Position numbers and translations under genes: made by a program
Notes under the pieces: generated by a model
Seen by the model: only the letters and a program-made list of their open reading frames with translations
Database searches by the model: none
What the model was told of the DNA's origin: nothing
In this document: piece after piece, positions 1 through 11,146 of the stretch
Layout of the letters: every line of letters starts with the position of its first letter
How positions within the stretch are numbered: position 1 is the first letter of the stretch
Origin: Opitutales bacterium
Lineage (GTDB): Bacteria; Verrucomicrobiota; Verrucomicrobiia; Opitutales; Coraliomargaritaceae
Assembly: GCA_030729385.1 (NCBI GenBank)
Contig: JANQXM010000042.1
Span: 1 to 64,000 of the forward strand
DNA length: 64,000 nucleotides
Direction of reading: 5' to 3'

Positions 1-39
1 CTGAAAGCCAACAAGAAGAAGCCCTAGAAGCTCCTTCAA

Positions 40-705
40 TCACTTCTCAAAGGATCTAGGTCTTCGTGCGCGTGGCACATCTCTCGCATCAAAGTGCAGG
101 ATATACTTTTGCTCAAAGTATGGATCACTGAAGGTTTCTTCTAGATTGATCGTCTTGCGGGGGCGAATGCCGAGCGCAGTCAATTCGTCGTCTAGCTCGC
201 CGCCCTTCCAGTAAAGCACGCCATTGGGAATCGTGTTTTTCTCACCACGACGGATGTTGCTCTTAATCCAACTGAAATACTCCGGCAAATTTTTCACTGC
301 GCGCCCGGTGACAAAGTCGAACTGCTTATTAATCGATTCGGCACGACAGTGTTTCGCTTCGACATTTTTCAAGCCAAGCTTATCGACTAGGTCTTGAACG
401 ACGGTGATCTTCTTACCAATCGAATCAATCAGGGTGAAATGTGCCTGTGGGTAGCAAATCGCCATAATGATTCCGGGGAAGCCTCCACCAGTGCCGACAT
501 CCATCACACGTGTGCCGTTCATCAACTTGAGGTGATTCGTAATCGCAAGACAGTGCGAGAGGTGTCGTTCCTCCAAGTGCTCGATATCCTTGCGTGAGAT
601 CAAATTGATCTTTTCGTTCCACTCACGCAGGAGCACCGCCCATTTTTCAAGGACAGTCCATGTTTCGTCGGAGACATTGGGAAATTGAGAACGAATCGAT
701 TGCAT
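40..705 (-). CDS. rsmG: 16S rRNA (guanine-527-N7)-methyltransferase RsmG (GidB)
   Basis: SAM-dependent methyltransferase that makes m7G527 in 16S rRNA in the cytoplasm. The SAM-binding glycine-rich loop [12 protein letters not shown] lies at about residues 67-78, followed by the family-typical DSIGKK segment. With the ATG at 705 the protein is 221 aa, close to the usual 200-240. An in-frame TTG at 765 would add 20 residues but has no better ribosome site, so the ATG is preferred. The gene is divergent from the LpxR-like gene. In many bacteria rsmG sits beside parAB near oriC; the end of the window cuts off what follows. Confidence 0.93.
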   Translation of the reverse strand: MQSIRSQFPNVSDETWTVLEKWAVLLREWNEKINLISRKDIEHLEERHLSHCLAITNHLKLMNGTRVMDVGTGGGFPGIIMAICYPQAHFTLIDSIGKKITVVQDLVDKLGLKNVEAKHCRAESINKQFDFVTGRAVKNLPEYFSWIKSNIRRGEKNTIPNGVLYWKGGELDDELTALGIRPRKTINLEETFSDPYFEQKYILHFDARDVPRARRPRSFEK

Positions 706-804
706 AAATAGGGATATAGTCACGAATCCCCAGTTGACGAGTGTCTTTAAAGAGAAAAACTCCAACTATACTTTGATGTATGCCCAGCTATTCGCCTGTA
801 ACAC

Positions 805-1863
805 ATGCTAAGAATTCCTTTATCTCTAATCTGCATATTAACGACCATCGTTCTGAAAGTAGATGCGAACGAGCCGCCGCCTAGGGTTTTTGTGCAATGG
901 GACAACGACCTGCTGTCCGGCTCTGACCGCGACTATACGAACGGTGCGCGGGTGGCGTTCGTCCAAGATTTGGATCCTAACCAAAAGACGCATACTTTTC
1001 TGCAGACATCCCTCTATCGGCTTAGGGGTGCGGCGGGTGGCGGCTTGCTGGATGACTACCGTTTCAACGACGTAGGCTCGACTCGATTCTCGTGGGGAGT
1101 CGGCGTCACCCAATTAATGTTCACTCCGGATGACTTCAGCACCCCCGCTGCCCCCCAGGGAGAGCGCCCCTACGCGGGATGGGCCGGGCTGGAGTTCTCG
1201 CTGCATGTGAAGAACGACCATTCTGCAAGCAGCGTCACACTAGCGCTTGGGACAACCGGTCCGAATAGTTACGCAGGCGACTCCCAGACTTGGGTGCATG
1301 AGAATCTCTCCGGTAGCCCGCTCTATCAAGGTTGGGACAGCCAAGTGCCAGGTGAACTGACGGTCAACCTGCACTTCGACCACAAGCGGCGGATCGATTG
1401 GTTGGACTGCTCGATTGACTGGCCGATCGAGCTCGATGGCTACACCGAATGGGGCGCGGCCTTGGGCAACTTTCGAACCGATGCCTATCTCGGCGGAGTG
1501 GTTCGTGCGGGCTATAATCTACCAGCAAGCTATGCGACCCCACGCGTGCAGATCGGCAGCTACGGGCACGCGGTCTTCGCGGATGCACAGGATGACGACG
1601 ATCCATTTTCAATTTTTGGCTTTGCGGGGGCTCGAGGTTCAGCGGTTTTGCACGACATCACCTTGGATGGACCCGTCTTTCGCGATTTCGATACTGGCGT
1701 CGACCGCGAACCCTTTGTTGGAGAATTACTGGTCGGAGTCGGCATAAGCTGGGGCAACATCGACCTCAGTCTTTCGCAGACCCTACGAACAGACGAATTC
1801 AAAGGACAGGATAAGAACCAAATCTACGGCTCGGTTATGCTACGAGCCCAGTGGCCATTTTAA
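805..1863 (+). CDS. LpxR-like outer-membrane lipid A deacylase (DUF2219)
   Basis: A 352-aa protein with an N-terminal hydrophobic signal segment (about residues 1-21) and a C-terminal beta-strand ending in aromatic residues (AQWPF), as expected for an outer-membrane barrel. The hallmark of the LpxR/DUF2219 family is present: WDND at residues 32-35 followed by DRDYTNG at 41-47. A VHEN segment at 164-167 lies where LpxR carries its catalytic His/Glu. In Salmonella, LpxR removes the 3'-acyloxyacyl chain of lipid A; whether this protein does so is inference. It is monocistronic and ends at a hairpin shared with the convergent ferredoxin gene. Confidence 0.8.
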   Translation: MLRIPLSLICILTTIVLKVDANEPPPRVFVQWDNDLLSGSDRDYTNGARVAFVQDLDPNQKTHTFLQTSLYRLRGAAGGGLLDDYRFNDVGSTRFSWGVGVTQLMFTPDDFSTPAAPQGERPYAGWAGLEFSLHVKNDHSASSVTLALGTTGPNSYAGDSQTWVHENLSGSPLYQGWDSQVPGELTVNLHFDHKRRIDWLDCSIDWPIELDGYTEWGAALGNFRTDAYLGGVVRAGYNLPASYATPRVQIGSYGHAVFADAQDDDDPFSIFGFAGARGSAVLHDITLDGPVFRDFDTGVDREPFVGELLVGVGISWGNIDLSLSQTLRTDEFKGQDKNQIYGSVMLRAQWPF

Positions 1864-1895
1864 CCCGAATTATGCAAACGAGTTTGAGTAGCCAC

Positions 1896-1927
1896 AAAAA
1901 AGCCCGCGATCACTCGCGGGCTTTTAA
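1896..1927. terminator. Bidirectional intrinsic terminator
   Basis: A 9-bp perfect stem (agcccgcga at 1901-1909 with tcgcgggct at 1914-1922) is flanked by an A-run on the left and a T-run on the right. It sits between two convergent genes and can stop transcription from both sides. Confidence 0.85.
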
Positions 1928-1945
1928 AATTGTTTAGCTGTTGGC

Positions 1946-2182
1946 TTATTCAGCACCGTCGTCGCCAATGGCTTCAACTGGACAGCCTTCGAGCGCTTCC
2001 ATGCAGAGCTCTGCACCTTCAGCGGAATCAGGCTGCTTATGCACGAAGGAATAACCTCCGTCTTCGTTACGAGTAAAGAAATCCGGAGCAGTCTCACGGC
2101 AAAGGTCGCAGTCGATGCATTGTTCATCGACATAGAATTTGCCATTTACGTTTTCCGGCCATTTTTCATCTTTTTCTGCCAT
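1946..2182 (-). CDS. Single-cluster [4Fe-4S] ferredoxin
   Basis: A 78-aa acidic protein. Cys22, Cys25 and Cys28 form the CxxCxxC motif, and Cys67 followed by Pro supplies the fourth ligand, as in one-cluster [4Fe-4S] ferredoxins. An additional Cys60 could form a disulfide or be spare. It is a small soluble electron carrier; no neighbouring redox enzyme shows its partner. The ATG at 2182 is chosen over an in-frame TTG at 2191. Confidence 0.88.
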   Translation of the reverse strand: MAEKDEKWPENVNGKFYVDEQCIDCDLCRETAPDFFTRNEDGGYSFVHKQPDSAEGAELCMEALEGCPVEAIGDDGAE

Positions 2183-2325
2183 ATCCCGCAAAATCTCAAA
2201 TTTCGTCTAAGAGTCAAGCAGAACGAAGGCAGAAACTCTTTTGTCTGCACGCTTGCGGAGCAAGGAACACCCGCCCATCTTCGAGGTCTTGTAGATATTC
2301 TGCCCATTATATTTAGATAGATTCC

Positions 2326-3249
2326 ATGTTGTATGACCGCCCGTATATGCGTCAGTCCGCTGAGCCTGCCGCCAAAAGCACTAGTATCGTAATGATTTTG
2401 ATCATCGCGACCGTCGCGGTGTTTGTGCTCCAGAACATGCTCAACATGATGTTTCCTGGATTTCAGGGTAGTAGTAATCGTTTTATGGGCGATTGGTTCG
2501 CCTTAAGCGGGCAAAACTTCAAAGAGCTTAAGGCTTGGACCGTGTTGAGCTACGGCTTCCTACATAGCACCAATGGAATCATCCACATCGTAGGCAATAT
2601 GCTGGGGCTCTTCTTTATCGGTCGGATGATAGAATCCGTTCTAGGTAAAAACCAGTTCCTCATCCTTTACCTCGGCGGCACCTTATTCGGCGGTCTGGTC
2701 TTCTTACTCTTTCACTACAATAGCCTCAATTCGGTGATCGGTGCATCTGGAGCCGTGCTGGCCGTCGTGACTTTTTTCTGCCTACTCAAACCCGAGCAAC
2801 CAATCACGCTACTGCTCTTCTTTGTCCTCCCAGTCACGGTAAAGCCGAAGTGGATCTTTTGGGCCAGCCTCGGACTTTCTGTATTTGGCCTGATCTTCGA
2901 CGAGTTGCCAGCGATACGTGATCCTTATACCCATCAAATGGTGGTGGCCCACAGCGCACACTTAGGCGGGATCATTGCCGGCATTCTTTATTTCCGCTTT
3001 GTTTATAATGGCTCTTTCACTTTCTTTCAAGGCAAGCAACGCAAGCCTGCGGTCGAACTACCCGAATGGTTTAAGCGCAAACAAAAGATCGAACCTCAAG
3101 TCACCTATAAAGTAAACCGCTCGAATCGCGATGCCCTACAAGGTGAAGTCGATCGCATTCTGGATAAAATTAACGCTACCGGCTTCGGCTCACTCACACC
3201 CGAAGAAAAAACCACTCTAGACCAAGCTAAAGACATTCTTAGTAAATAA
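2326..3249 (+). CDS. Rhomboid-family intramembrane serine protease
   Basis: A 307-aa polytopic membrane protein. The catalytic dyad is visible: Ser141 in the GASGA loop and His212 in HSAHLGG. The family's HIxxNM motif appears as HIVGNM (residues 87-92), with Asn91 in the expected supporting position. Six hydrophobic segments lie between residues 20 and 225, followed by a soluble C-terminal tail of about 80 residues that ends in a short helical segment. Rhomboids cleave transmembrane helices of client proteins inside the bilayer. Only 2 nt separate it from the tail-specific protease gene, so the two are probably co-transcribed as an envelope proteolysis unit. Confidence 0.93.
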   Translation: MLYDRPYMRQSAEPAAKSTSIVMILIIATVAVFVLQNMLNMMFPGFQGSSNRFMGDWFALSGQNFKELKAWTVLSYGFLHSTNGIIHIVGNMLGLFFIGRMIESVLGKNQFLILYLGGTLFGGLVFLLFHYNSLNSVIGASGAVLAVVTFFCLLKPEQPITLLLFFVLPVTVKPKWIFWASLGLSVFGLIFDELPAIRDPYTHQMVVAHSAHLGGIIAGILYFRFVYNGSFTFFQGKQRKPAVELPEWFKRKQKIEPQVTYKVNRSNRDALQGEVDRILDKINATGFGSLTPEEKTTLDQAKDILSK

Positions 3250-3251
3250 CC

Positions 3252-5708
3252 ATGCAACCCCTATCCTACATTTTACGCCGCGCTTTCCGTGGCGGTCTTC
3301 TCGCGCTTATTGCAGTTCAAACGTTCTCCGTTGCCTCCGCAGAGGTAGAGCTCAAGCAAACTGCCGAAATGGCGGCGCAAACTCGCTGGGTGGTGAATAC
3401 CATCAACGCACGTCACTATTTGCGCGACAGCATGGAATCGCTCGACGGCACCGAAATAGTCGAAGCCTACATTCAAGACTTCGATTACCTGCGCATGTAT
3501 TTCTTGCGCAGCGAAATCGACGACTTTGTTTTTCGTTTTGGAAATGCGATGGAAGAATTCCTCAAAAAGGGAAATCTCTATGCCGCCTTTGAAATGTATG
3601 AAGCATTTCGCACGACCGCTAAAGCGCGCACCGATTGGGTATTTGACCGCCTGCAAAAGGATTTCGATTTCACGGTCGATGAGACCTTCACCCCGGATCG
3701 TCGCGAAGCCGAATGGCCAACCAATACTGCCGAGGCAGATGCACTTTGGGAACAACGCCTGAAATACGAATTACTCAATGAATTGATGTCGCTCGCCAGC
3801 GAGGCAAAAGACGAAGACGCTGTAGCTGACAGCGAAGACAGCACTGAAACCGTCAAAAAAGAAAGCTCCAGCCTTGAGCCAAAAAATCCCGACATCTACG
3901 ACGAAGATGATGAAGAGAAGTTTGATCCAACAAAGATACAGCGTCTTTTAGAAGAGCCCGAATTCTTCGCTGAAATTCTCGACCAAGCCCGTGATAAAAT
4001 CCATCGCCGCTATGAGCGCAACCTCGGCTACACCCTCGACCGTGAAGCCGCAGAAGTGCAGGAATCTTTCATCAATGCGATGACCCAGCTATTTGATCCG
4101 CACTCCACGTTCCTCTCTGCCGACACTCTGGAAAGCTTTAACTCCTCGGTCCAAAACTCCTTCGTCGGTATCGGCGCCCTCCTCGAAGACGTAGACGGCA
4201 TTTGCACGATCAAAGAACTTATTCCTGGCGGTCCAGCCGAAGAGTCCCGCCTCCTCGGTCCCGAAGATCAAATTCTGGGCGTTGCTCAAGGTGAAGATGG
4301 AGAGTTCGAAGACGTCGTGGATATGCAACTCCGCTACATCGTGCGTAAAATCAAGGGCGAAAAGAACACCATCGTCCGCCTCCTGATCCACCCAGGTGAT
4401 GCATCCGACCCATCTGTTCGCAAAGACATCCCCATCACTCGCGACGAAGTCAAACTCACCGCCAACCTCGCTTCCGGAAAACTGATTTCTGTTCCTGTAG
4501 ACGACACCCACACCGTTCCAGTCGGCGTCATCGAGCTACCTTCTTTCTATGGTAATATCGGCGCAGGCAATACGCTCACCACGACATCCGACGACGTCAC
4601 CGAGTTGATTAACAAGCTCCGCGAAGCCGGCGCTCAAGGTCTCATTCTCGACCTACGCATGAATGGTGGCGGCTTGCTCAGCGAAGCGGTTCGGGTCGCG
4701 GGTCTCTTCATACCAGTCGGTCCGGTGGTGCAAGTCCGTGACAAAGACGGCCGCACTGATGTGCTCTCCGATCGCGACATGAGTCTGCAATGGGACGGTC
4801 CACTCATCGTGCTCACTTCCCGCTTCAGTGCCTCCGCTTCCGAGATTGTTGCCGGCGCACTACAAGACCACGACCGTGCCCTCATTGTCGGTAATACCTC
4901 CACCCATGGTAAAGGCACCGTGCAAGAAGTGTATCACATGAACAATCGCCCAGCATTTTCTTGGTTCCAAACAAAGCCCGCGGCTCCCGAGGCACGTCCG
5001 GTAGCTTCCAAGATTACAATCAAACAGTTCTACCTCCCGGATGGCAGTTCCACTCAAGTCAAAGGCGTGCCCTCGGACATCGCATTGCCATCAGTAAACG
5101 AATTTCTCCCCATCGGTGAAGACGACTTACCGCATGCACTTGTTTGGGACGAAGTTAAACCAGTCGAATGGATCAACGATTGGAAAAAACTAAACATCGA
5201 CAGCCCAGAAGATCCTGCACTGAAAACCGCGTTACGCGAAGCCAGTAGCCAGCGCCTCGAAGTGCTCGAAGAGTTTAAATTCCTCAAGCAACAAATCACC
5301 TGGCGACGCCAACTCTACGAAGAAAAAGCGATTTCGCTCCACCTCGGAGAACGCATCGCCAAGAAAATTCGCGAGCAATCTTACATCGAAGAACTTGACG
5401 AGACTTACAAAGCCCTAACCGAAAACGATTACGCGATTGAAGAATTCAAACTGAAGATTGCAGAGGAACAAGATGAGCTCTCTCGCAAAAATCTACTCGA
5501 ACCAACTGTCGAGATCGATGAAGGTGAAGTGGAAGTCATCACGGCAGAAATCGAAGCCACCGAGGAGGCCGAGGAGGAAGAAGACGAACCCACTTACGAC
5601 ATCTATCTACGTGAAAGCGCCCGTATCATGGCCGACTGGATCCAACAAATTGGCGGTCCAAAGACTGCGGAAACCAAGACAACCGTTCAAACGGTAGACG
5701 CCATGTAG
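3252..5708 (+). CDS. prc: Tail-specific (C-terminal processing) protease Prc, S41A family
   Basis: An 818-aa periplasmic protease with an N-terminal signal peptide (about 1-30, ending ASA). A PDZ domain lies near residues 300-380 and the S41 catalytic core near 430-570. The nucleophile is Ser528 in the SASASE motif and the general base is Lys554 in THGKGTVQ, aligned with Ser452/Lys477 of E. coli Prc. A long helical C-terminal region follows, rich in Glu, with the extended Prc domain. Prc-type enzymes degrade or trim proteins with nonpolar C-termini and control peptidoglycan hydrolases. An acidic insertion at about residues 180-220 looks unstructured. It follows the rhomboid gene by 2 nt. Confidence 0.92.
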   Translation: MQPLSYILRRAFRGGLLALIAVQTFSVASAEVELKQTAEMAAQTRWVVNTINARHYLRDSMESLDGTEIVEAYIQDFDYLRMYFLRSEIDDFVFRFGNAMEEFLKKGNLYAAFEMYEAFRTTAKARTDWVFDRLQKDFDFTVDETFTPDRREAEWPTNTAEADALWEQRLKYELLNELMSLASEAKDEDAVADSEDSTETVKKESSSLEPKNPDIYDEDDEEKFDPTKIQRLLEEPEFFAEILDQARDKIHRRYERNLGYTLDREAAEVQESFINAMTQLFDPHSTFLSADTLESFNSSVQNSFVGIGALLEDVDGICTIKELIPGGPAEESRLLGPEDQILGVAQGEDGEFEDVVDMQLRYIVRKIKGEKNTIVRLLIHPGDASDPSVRKDIPITRDEVKLTANLASGKLISVPVDDTHTVPVGVIELPSFYGNIGAGNTLTTTSDDVTELINKLREAGAQGLILDLRMNGGGLLSEAVRVAGLFIPVGPVVQVRDKDGRTDVLSDRDMSLQWDGPLIVLTSRFSASASEIVAGALQDHDRALIVGNTSTHGKGTVQEVYHMNNRPAFSWFQTKPAAPEARPVASKITIKQFYLPDGSSTQVKGVPSDIALPSVNEFLPIGEDDLPHALVWDEVKPVEWINDWKKLNIDSPEDPALKTALREASSQRLEVLEEFKFLKQQITWRRQLYEEKAISLHLGERIAKKIREQSYIEELDETYKALTENDYAIEEFKLKIAEEQDELSRKNLLEPTVEIDEGEVEVITAEIEATEEAEEEEDEPTYDIYLRESARIMADWIQQIGGPKTAETKTTVQTVDAM

Positions 5709-5723
5709 GTCTGGCAAATTTCA

Positions 5724-5757
5724 AAAAGCCTCCGTCGTAAGACGGGGGCTTTTTTTG
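5724..5757. terminator. Intrinsic terminator after prc
   Basis: A 10-bp stem (agcctccgtc at 5727-5736 with gacgggggct at 5741-5750, one G-U pair) and GTAA loop precede seven T residues. A-residues on the left arm suggest it may also serve the convergent prmC transcript. Confidence 0.85.
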
Positions 5758-5803
5758 CGCTAGATTCCGCCACATATTCTGTTCGTCTTACCGACCAGCA
5801 GCC

Positions 5804-6643
5804 CTACACGCAAAAGAAGAAACGAGGCCTACCACTCATGTCGGCGACACTTTCTCCCTGCAAACCTGCCGATTTTGCCAAGCCATCCAAAGCTTCGTGC
5901 TGCGCGATTCCTGTTTCCATCGCAAGCACGCCTCCTGTCGCCAAATAATTGGGAGCAGCGCTGACAATCTTTCGCAAATCTTCAAGTCCATCCGCACCGG
6001 AAACCAAGGCACTGTTCGGTTCGAAAGTAACCACCTCCGGCTCCGCTGTGGTCATTTCCTCTTCAGTCAAATACGGGGGATTAGAAACGATCAGATCAAA
6101 GCGCTCACCATCCGCCAAGGGCTCAAACCAACTCCCGTTTTTCAAAACAACTCGTTCTGTAAAGCCTAAGCGCTCCACGTTCTCTGCAGCCAAAGCCAAC
6201 GCTTCTTCACTAAAGTCCACTGCTGTCACCCGCGCTTCTGGATATCGATGCGCTAATGCCAATGCCAATGCACCTGTGCCGGTGCCAAGGTCCAAAATCG
6301 TCTGCGGTGCCGTCGTGAGCTTCTCCACAATCAACTCCACCAACTCCTCGGTCTCCGGTCGCGGAATCAACGCACGCGGATCGACTTTCAGCTGTAGGTC
6401 GCAAAACTCAACGGTTCCCAAAATATACTGTAACGGCTCACGACCGGCTCGGCGTTTAACCAAAGGCCGAAGCGCTGCCAATTGCGCCTCCGTCAAAGGT
6501 CGATCCAGATCCAAATATAAATCCAAGCGCTTTAAACCAAGTGAGTGCGCGATTAAGATATCCGTATCTAGCTTAGCGTTAGGCACGCCCTTCTCTTTAA
6601 AAAAAGATTCGGTGCGGTCCTTGATCTCGCGAATGGATAACAT
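5804..6643 (-). CDS. prmC: Release-factor glutamine methyltransferase PrmC (HemK)
   Basis: A 279-aa SAM-dependent enzyme that N5-methylates the glutamine of the GGQ motif in class-1 release factors. The SAM loop [13 protein letters not shown] is at residues 118-130 and the substrate-binding NPPY motif at 188-191. The N-terminal helical PrmC domain (1-85) and the RPETEELV segment (95-102) are also typical. It lies 41 nt downstream of prfA, its substrate's gene, an arrangement seen in many bacteria. Confidence 0.95.
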   Translation of the reverse strand: MLSIREIKDRTESFFKEKGVPNAKLDTDILIAHSLGLKRLDLYLDLDRPLTEAQLAALRPLVKRRAGREPLQYILGTVEFCDLQLKVDPRALIPRPETEELVELIVEKLTTAPQTILDLGTGTGALALALAHRYPEARVTAVDFSEEALALAAENVERLGFTERVVLKNGSWFEPLADGERFDLIVSNPPYLTEEEMTTAEPEVVTFEPNSALVSGADGLEDLRKIVSAAPNYLATGGVLAMETGIAQHEALDGLAKSAGLQGESVADMSGRPRFFFCV

Positions 6644-6684
6644 GTGTATTTAGCGGCACAGACATTCTTGCCTGTGACTAAGGG

Positions 6685-7773
6685 TTATTTCCTTTGTGAC
6701 TTTAGCAAATTTTCGATGCGCGCTTCGTAGTCGTAGTTTTGCAGCGCATCAATCAAGTCATCCAAGTCACCATCCACAACAGATGGAAGCGACAGACTCA
6801 ATCCGATACGGTGATCTGTTAATCGACCCTGCGGATAGTTATATGTGCGGATACGCTCAGAGCGGTCACCCGTGCCGATTTGGCCTTTTCGCTCAGCCGC
6901 GTATTTCGCATTTTCCTCATCCTCTTTTGCTTTGAGCAAGCGAGAGCGCATCACTGTCAATGCCTTGGCACGATTCTTTATCTGCGAGCGTTCGTCTGCG
7001 CAGTAAACAGTGACTCCGGTTGGAATGTGAGTCATCATCACAGCCGAGTCGGTCGTGTTAACGTGCTGACCGCCAGCGCCCGATGCACGCATGGTCGCGA
7101 TATCCAAATCCTGTGCACGTATCTCAATATCGACTTCTTCAGCTTCCGGGAGCACCGCCACCGTCGCAGTCGACGTATGAATACGACCTTGCGTTTCCGT
7201 CACTGGCACGCGCTGCACTCGGTGCACACCACTTTCGAACTTCAAATATTTATAAGCGTCTTCGCCGGTCATGTTGAAAATGATTTCTCGATAACCACCT
7301 GTGTCTGCAACACTCGTGCTCATCACTTCCACACGCCAACCTTTCGACTCGGCATAGCGACTATACATACGGAATAGATCGCCCGCAAAAATATTTGCTT
7401 CGTCGCCACCAGCGCCACCGCGAATTTCCATCACCGAGTTACGACTGTCGGTCGGATCAGGTGGGATCATCGCGAACAATACGGCCTTGCCTAAAGCGTC
7501 TATCTGCCCCTCCAGTTCTTCGATTTCCTCTTCCGCCATTTCGCGTAATTCCTCTTCCACGGAGGGATCTTTCAGCATCGCTTTATTTTCAGCAATTTGC
7601 TCGTTGGCGGAATTATAGGCTTCGAACTTTTCGATCAAGCTGGTGACGCGCTGATGTTCACGTCCGACTTCAGCTGCCCGACGTTGGTCCGAGTAGAAAT
7701 TTGGCTCCGAGATTTGAGCATCGAGTTCTTCGAGCTTTTCGCGAAAGGGAGCAATGTCTGGAATGTTGTGCAT
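6685..7773 (-). CDS. prfA: Peptide chain release factor 1
   Basis: A 362-aa class-1 release factor. The GGQ motif that triggers peptidyl-tRNA hydrolysis is at residues 234-236. The tripeptide PVT at 190-192 occupies the RF1 PxT anticodon position, so the protein should read UAA and UAG. The N-terminal coiled-coil domain spans 1-105. The ATG at 7773 gives the full family length. It is transcribed together with prmC. Confidence 0.96.
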   Translation of the reverse strand: MHNIPDIAPFREKLEELDAQISEPNFYSDQRRAAEVGREHQRVTSLIEKFEAYNSANEQIAENKAMLKDPSVEEELREMAEEEIEELEGQIDALGKAVLFAMIPPDPTDSRNSVMEIRGGAGGDEANIFAGDLFRMYSRYAESKGWRVEVMSTSVADTGGYREIIFNMTGEDAYKYLKFESGVHRVQRVPVTETQGRIHTSTATVAVLPEAEEVDIEIRAQDLDIATMRASGAGGQHVNTTDSAVMMTHIPTGVTVYCADERSQIKNRAKALTVMRSRLLKAKEDEENAKYAAERKGQIGTGDRSERIRTYNYPQGRLTDHRIGLSLSLPSVVDGDLDDLIDALQNYDYEARIENLLKSQRK

Positions 7774-7843
7774 AATTCTTTGAGGTATCCTTAAAAGCGT
7801 TGCAGTAAAGCGGCTAGCTCATAACAGTCGAGATCTGCCTGCA

Positions 7844-8863
7844 ATGACGAAAAAAAATCTACATCGCCAAAATGTCGTCGCCTGTATTTGGGATTTCGAC
7901 AAGACACTCATCCCTGGCTATATGCAGGCTCCGATCTTTGAAGCCTACGGAATCGATGAAGAAGCCTTCTGGAAAGAGGTCAATGCGCTTCCGGATATCT
8001 ACGCTCAACGTGGCACACGGGTCTCCTACGACACGATCTACCTCAACCATTTGTTGAGTTTCGTCAAAAACGGCTGTCTTAAAGGGCTGACCAATCAACG
8101 CCTGCGCGAGCTCGGCAAGGAGCTCGTCTTCTATAGCGGCCTGCCGCAACTCTTTGATCGATTGAAAGCCGTCACTGCGTCTCGACCCGAGTATATAAAG
8201 CACAATATCACGCTGGAACACTACGTCATCAGCACTGGACTTGCCGAAATGATCAAGGGCAGCCAAATCGCGCCCTACGTGGACGGTATCTTCGGTTGCG
8301 AATTCATCGAAGCTCCGTTGCCGCCAAACTATTCTTCGCAAGATGAGCTCCCACTCCACATGGAGTTCGAAATCAGCCAAATCGGCACCATCGTCGATAA
8401 TACGATCAAGACCCGCTACATCTTCGAAATCAACAAAGGCACCAACAAGAACACCAAGATCGACGTCAATGCCTCCATGTCGCGTGTCGATCGACGCGTG
8501 CCCATCGACCGCATGATTTACACCGCCGACGGTCCCAGCGACGTGCCTGTTTTCTCTGTCGTCAAAAGCAACGGCGGCAAAGCCTACGCAGTCTTCAACC
8601 CCGACAGCGAAGCTGAGTTTGCGCAGAACGACGCCCTGCTACATGCTGGTCGCATCCACGCCTACGGTCCAGCCGACTACACCGAGAAGAGCACGACTTC
8701 AAAATGGCTACGCATGCATGTGCGTCAAATTTGCGATAACATAGTCACCGAATGCGAAGAAGCGCTCAATCAAAACGTAGGTCGCGCACCTCGTCACCTT
8801 CACGAAGACGACGAGCCTGAGGCGGAAGCCGCGCCACAAAAGCCGCAGAAAGAGCTGTTCTAG
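7844..8863 (+). CDS. HAD-superfamily hydrolase, phosphoserine-phosphatase-like
   Basis: A 339-aa cytoplasmic protein. HAD motif I is DFDKT (Asp17 nucleophile, Asp19 acid/base); the late acidic motif appears as DGPSDVPVF near residues 228-236. A long cap region lies between them, so it is a subclass I enzyme resembling SerB-like and eukaryotic-type haloacid dehalogenases. The C-terminal 25 residues are acidic, proline-rich and probably disordered. The substrate cannot be told from sequence. It is divergent from prfA and has no obvious operon partner. Confidence 0.75.
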   Translation: MTKKNLHRQNVVACIWDFDKTLIPGYMQAPIFEAYGIDEEAFWKEVNALPDIYAQRGTRVSYDTIYLNHLLSFVKNGCLKGLTNQRLRELGKELVFYSGLPQLFDRLKAVTASRPEYIKHNITLEHYVISTGLAEMIKGSQIAPYVDGIFGCEFIEAPLPPNYSSQDELPLHMEFEISQIGTIVDNTIKTRYIFEINKGTNKNTKIDVNASMSRVDRRVPIDRMIYTADGPSDVPVFSVVKSNGGKAYAVFNPDSEAEFAQNDALLHAGRIHAYGPADYTEKSTTSKWLRMHVRQICDNIVTECEEALNQNVGRAPRHLHEDDEPEAEAAPQKPQKELF

Positions 8864-8988
8864 GCTACTTCCCGCCACGGGCGTCCCTTTCTCCGCTTTT
8901 ATATGTATGAGGGCAATGCGGCTTAATAAACGCATTTCCCTCTTTCAAACGACATAAGCTGTGCTAAACTATATGTGAAGTAACTCTT

Positions 8989-9450
8989 ATGGATATTCTA
9001 CCTACAATCATTCTCGGCGCGATCTGCGGTTTGATCGGTGCCTTTGCCATGAACCTCTTTATGCGTGGCGTCAGCACCGCCTACAGTAAGCGAGTCGATA
9101 TGGTTCGCGCGCTTGGTAGCTTCTTCACTGGAAAACTGGAAAATGCCAGCGGTTTGGGCACTGCGATTCACAGCATCGCAGGGATCGTATTTGGCGTCGT
9201 TTACTTTCTCATTATGAACGCCATGAACGCACTGATTTTCCCTTACGCCATTTTTCTCGGCCTAGGATTCGGCTTCTTCCACGGTCTCATTACTAGTTAC
9301 GGTCTCATGTTTTACGCCTGCGAGCGGCACCCGATCGAAGAATACCGCAAGGCGACTCTGGAAGAAGGCCTGCTGCATCTAGTTGGTCATGTCATCTTCG
9401 GCGGCGTCGCCGGATTGCTCGGCGGTCTCATCGCCATGGGCATGCAATAA
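8989..9450 (+). CDS. Conserved small membrane protein, function unknown
   Basis: A 153-aa protein with about four hydrophobic helices (residues 4-26, 58-80, 84-106 and 130-152). Glycines are frequent inside the helices. A short hydrophilic stretch between helices 3 and 4 carries YACERHPIEEYRKATLEEG, and a His in helix 4 (LVGHVIFGG) is a possible functional residue. I do not recognise the family. It lies between the HAD gene and the DUF11 lipoprotein with separate spacers. Confidence 0.7.
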   Translation: MDILPTIILGAICGLIGAFAMNLFMRGVSTAYSKRVDMVRALGSFFTGKLENASGLGTAIHSIAGIVFGVVYFLIMNAMNALIFPYAIFLGLGFGFFHGLITSYGLMFYACERHPIEEYRKATLEEGLLHLVGHVIFGGVAGLLGGLIAMGMQ

Positions 9451-9502
9451 GGAAACCAAGCGATAGGCTTTACATGCTCTGTCGATGCGTTAGACAGAAT
9501 AC

Positions 9503-11053
9503 ATGAAACGTCTAACCACTCTACTCGCACTCTGCCTGAGCAGCTTCGCTCTCGCATTTACCGGCTGCCAAACTCAAGGCCCGTCCAAGACAGTTGACCG
9601 CGGCTATACCGCACCTAAGAGTCAACCCACACAATGGCAGGCTGCCCAAACTAGTAAGCCAGTCTCCGTCAAACAAGCGACTCGCGTGCAAGCGACCAAG
9701 AGTGCTTCGGATGTCATCTTAAAGACCAATCAAATCGAGGTCACCAAAACCGTGCTTGAGCCTGCATCCGTAGGTGGCTTGTTAAAATATCGCATCAGCA
9801 TTAAAGCACTCGACGATGTCGGCACCGTCCGCGTCTCGGAATCCATTCCCGCTGGGATTCAATTTATCTCTTCCAACCCAGCCGTCTCCTTCAACGGTAG
9901 CAGCGCCAACTGGACATTCCCCTCGATGCAGCGCGGCCAAACCCAAAACATCGACGTCACCGTCAAACCCGTTTCCGAAGGCGATCACCAGATCTGCTCC
10001 ACCGTTTCGGTTGATAACGCGTTCTGCCTCGATGTCTTTGCCGGTCAGCCAAAATTGGATGTCGTCAAACAAGGCCCAGCCACCATCGAGCTTGGTGAAG
10101 AAGCCTCTTGGACCGTCACTGTCAGCAACTCCGGCTCCGCCGATGCGACCAATGTGATCGTGAGTGATAAACTACCAGACGCCTTCACTCCGACCAGTAA
10201 TCTAACCCAGAATATCGGCACCCTCGCACCAGGCGAAACCAAAACCGTCAACTACAGCGCAAAAGCCATCAAACAAGGCAACTTCACCAACCGCGCCGTT
10301 GCGACCTACGATGGCGGGCCTGCAGTTGCCGGCGAAAGCGGCACTCCGATTGCCGTGGTCCAATCCGGTATCCGCGTGCGTAAAGTCGGCCCAGCCGAAG
10401 CCTATGTCTTCAAGCCAGTGGTCTTCGATATCACAATTGAAAACACCGGCGACACCGACCTTCAAAACGTCCGCATCACCGACATCCTTCCAAAGGGTGC
10501 GTCTGTTACAGACAACGGCAAGGGCCGTGTAAGCGGCAACGCCATCGGTTGGATGATTCCAAATCTCCCAGCCGGCGCCAGCCAGCTCATCCGCACCGAG
10601 ATTGCCGCCACCCGTAAGGGCGAGTCCACCAATACGGTAAAAGTTGTCTCTGCCAATGGTCTCGAAGCCAGCGACAGCGTCACCACCAACTGGCTCGCAG
10701 TTCCCGGCGTAACGATCTCCATCGCCGACAGCAAGGATCCGATCCGCGTCGGCGAAGCCACCACTTACAGCATCCAAGTGAAGAACCAAGGTGAGTTCGA
10801 GCCTGTCAGCGGCACCGTCACCCTCACCTTCAACGAGTCGATCAGACCAACCGCAGTCGCAGGCGATGCCCAAGGCGCGATCAATGGTCAAACCGTCACC
10901 TTCCCTCGCACCACATTGGAGCCCGGTAAGGACACCAACCTGACCATCACCGCAGAAGGTGCTAAGATCGGTCCAGGACGCGCGATCATGAACTTCAGCG
11001 CCGACTTCCTCAGCGATCCAATCATCAGCCAAGAAACGACCAACGTTTACTAG
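9503..11053 (+). CDS. Secreted lipoprotein with DUF11-type repeats
   Basis: A 516-aa protein with a signal peptide ending in FTGC, a plausible lipobox with Cys22 as the acylated residue. After a Thr/Gln/Ser-rich linker (23-70) come four immunoglobulin-like DUF11 repeats beginning near residues 75, 180, 290 and 405, each with the pattern 'xYxIxVxNxGxxxxxxVxVxDxLP'. DUF11 repeats occur in surface proteins, including the chlamydial cysteine-rich envelope protein OmcB, a PVC relative, but this protein lacks the many cysteines. A structural role on the cell surface or in the periplasm is inferred. It ends at a strong terminator. Confidence 0.78.
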   Translation: MKRLTTLLALCLSSFALAFTGCQTQGPSKTVDRGYTAPKSQPTQWQAAQTSKPVSVKQATRVQATKSASDVILKTNQIEVTKTVLEPASVGGLLKYRISIKALDDVGTVRVSESIPAGIQFISSNPAVSFNGSSANWTFPSMQRGQTQNIDVTVKPVSEGDHQICSTVSVDNAFCLDVFAGQPKLDVVKQGPATIELGEEASWTVTVSNSGSADATNVIVSDKLPDAFTPTSNLTQNIGTLAPGETKTVNYSAKAIKQGNFTNRAVATYDGGPAVAGESGTPIAVVQSGIRVRKVGPAEAYVFKPVVFDITIENTGDTDLQNVRITDILPKGASVTDNGKGRVSGNAIGWMIPNLPAGASQLIRTEIAATRKGESTNTVKVVSANGLEASDSVTTNWLAVPGVTISIADSKDPIRVGEATTYSIQVKNQGEFEPVSGTVTLTFNESIRPTAVAGDAQGAINGQTVTFPRTTLEPGKDTNLTITAEGAKIGPGRAIMNFSADFLSDPIISQETTNVY

Positions 11054-11073
11054 GTCTGATCATTGCCACTTTC

Positions 11074-11106
11074 AAAAGCCGCCCGGGAAACCGAGCGGCT
11101 TTTTTG
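11074..11106 (+). terminator. Intrinsic terminator with GAAA tetraloop
   Basis: Stem agccgc/gcggct extended by CGG/CCG around a GAAA loop, followed by six T residues. Nearly the same hairpin and flanks recur after gnd at 27471. Confidence 0.9.
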
Positions 11107-11146
11107 TGAGCTTGCATTTCCGCACGTAATACATAGTTTTACAGCC

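Noticed and set aside
1..39. Possible start region of parA after rsmG
   Set aside because: A GAAGGAG-like sequence follows the rsmG stop on the minus strand, but no start codon or coding motif lies inside the window.
5949..6653. A 234-codon open frame antisense to prmC
   Set aside because: It lies wholly over a clear prmC, has a Ser/Arg-rich composition typical of a shadow frame and no recognisable motif.
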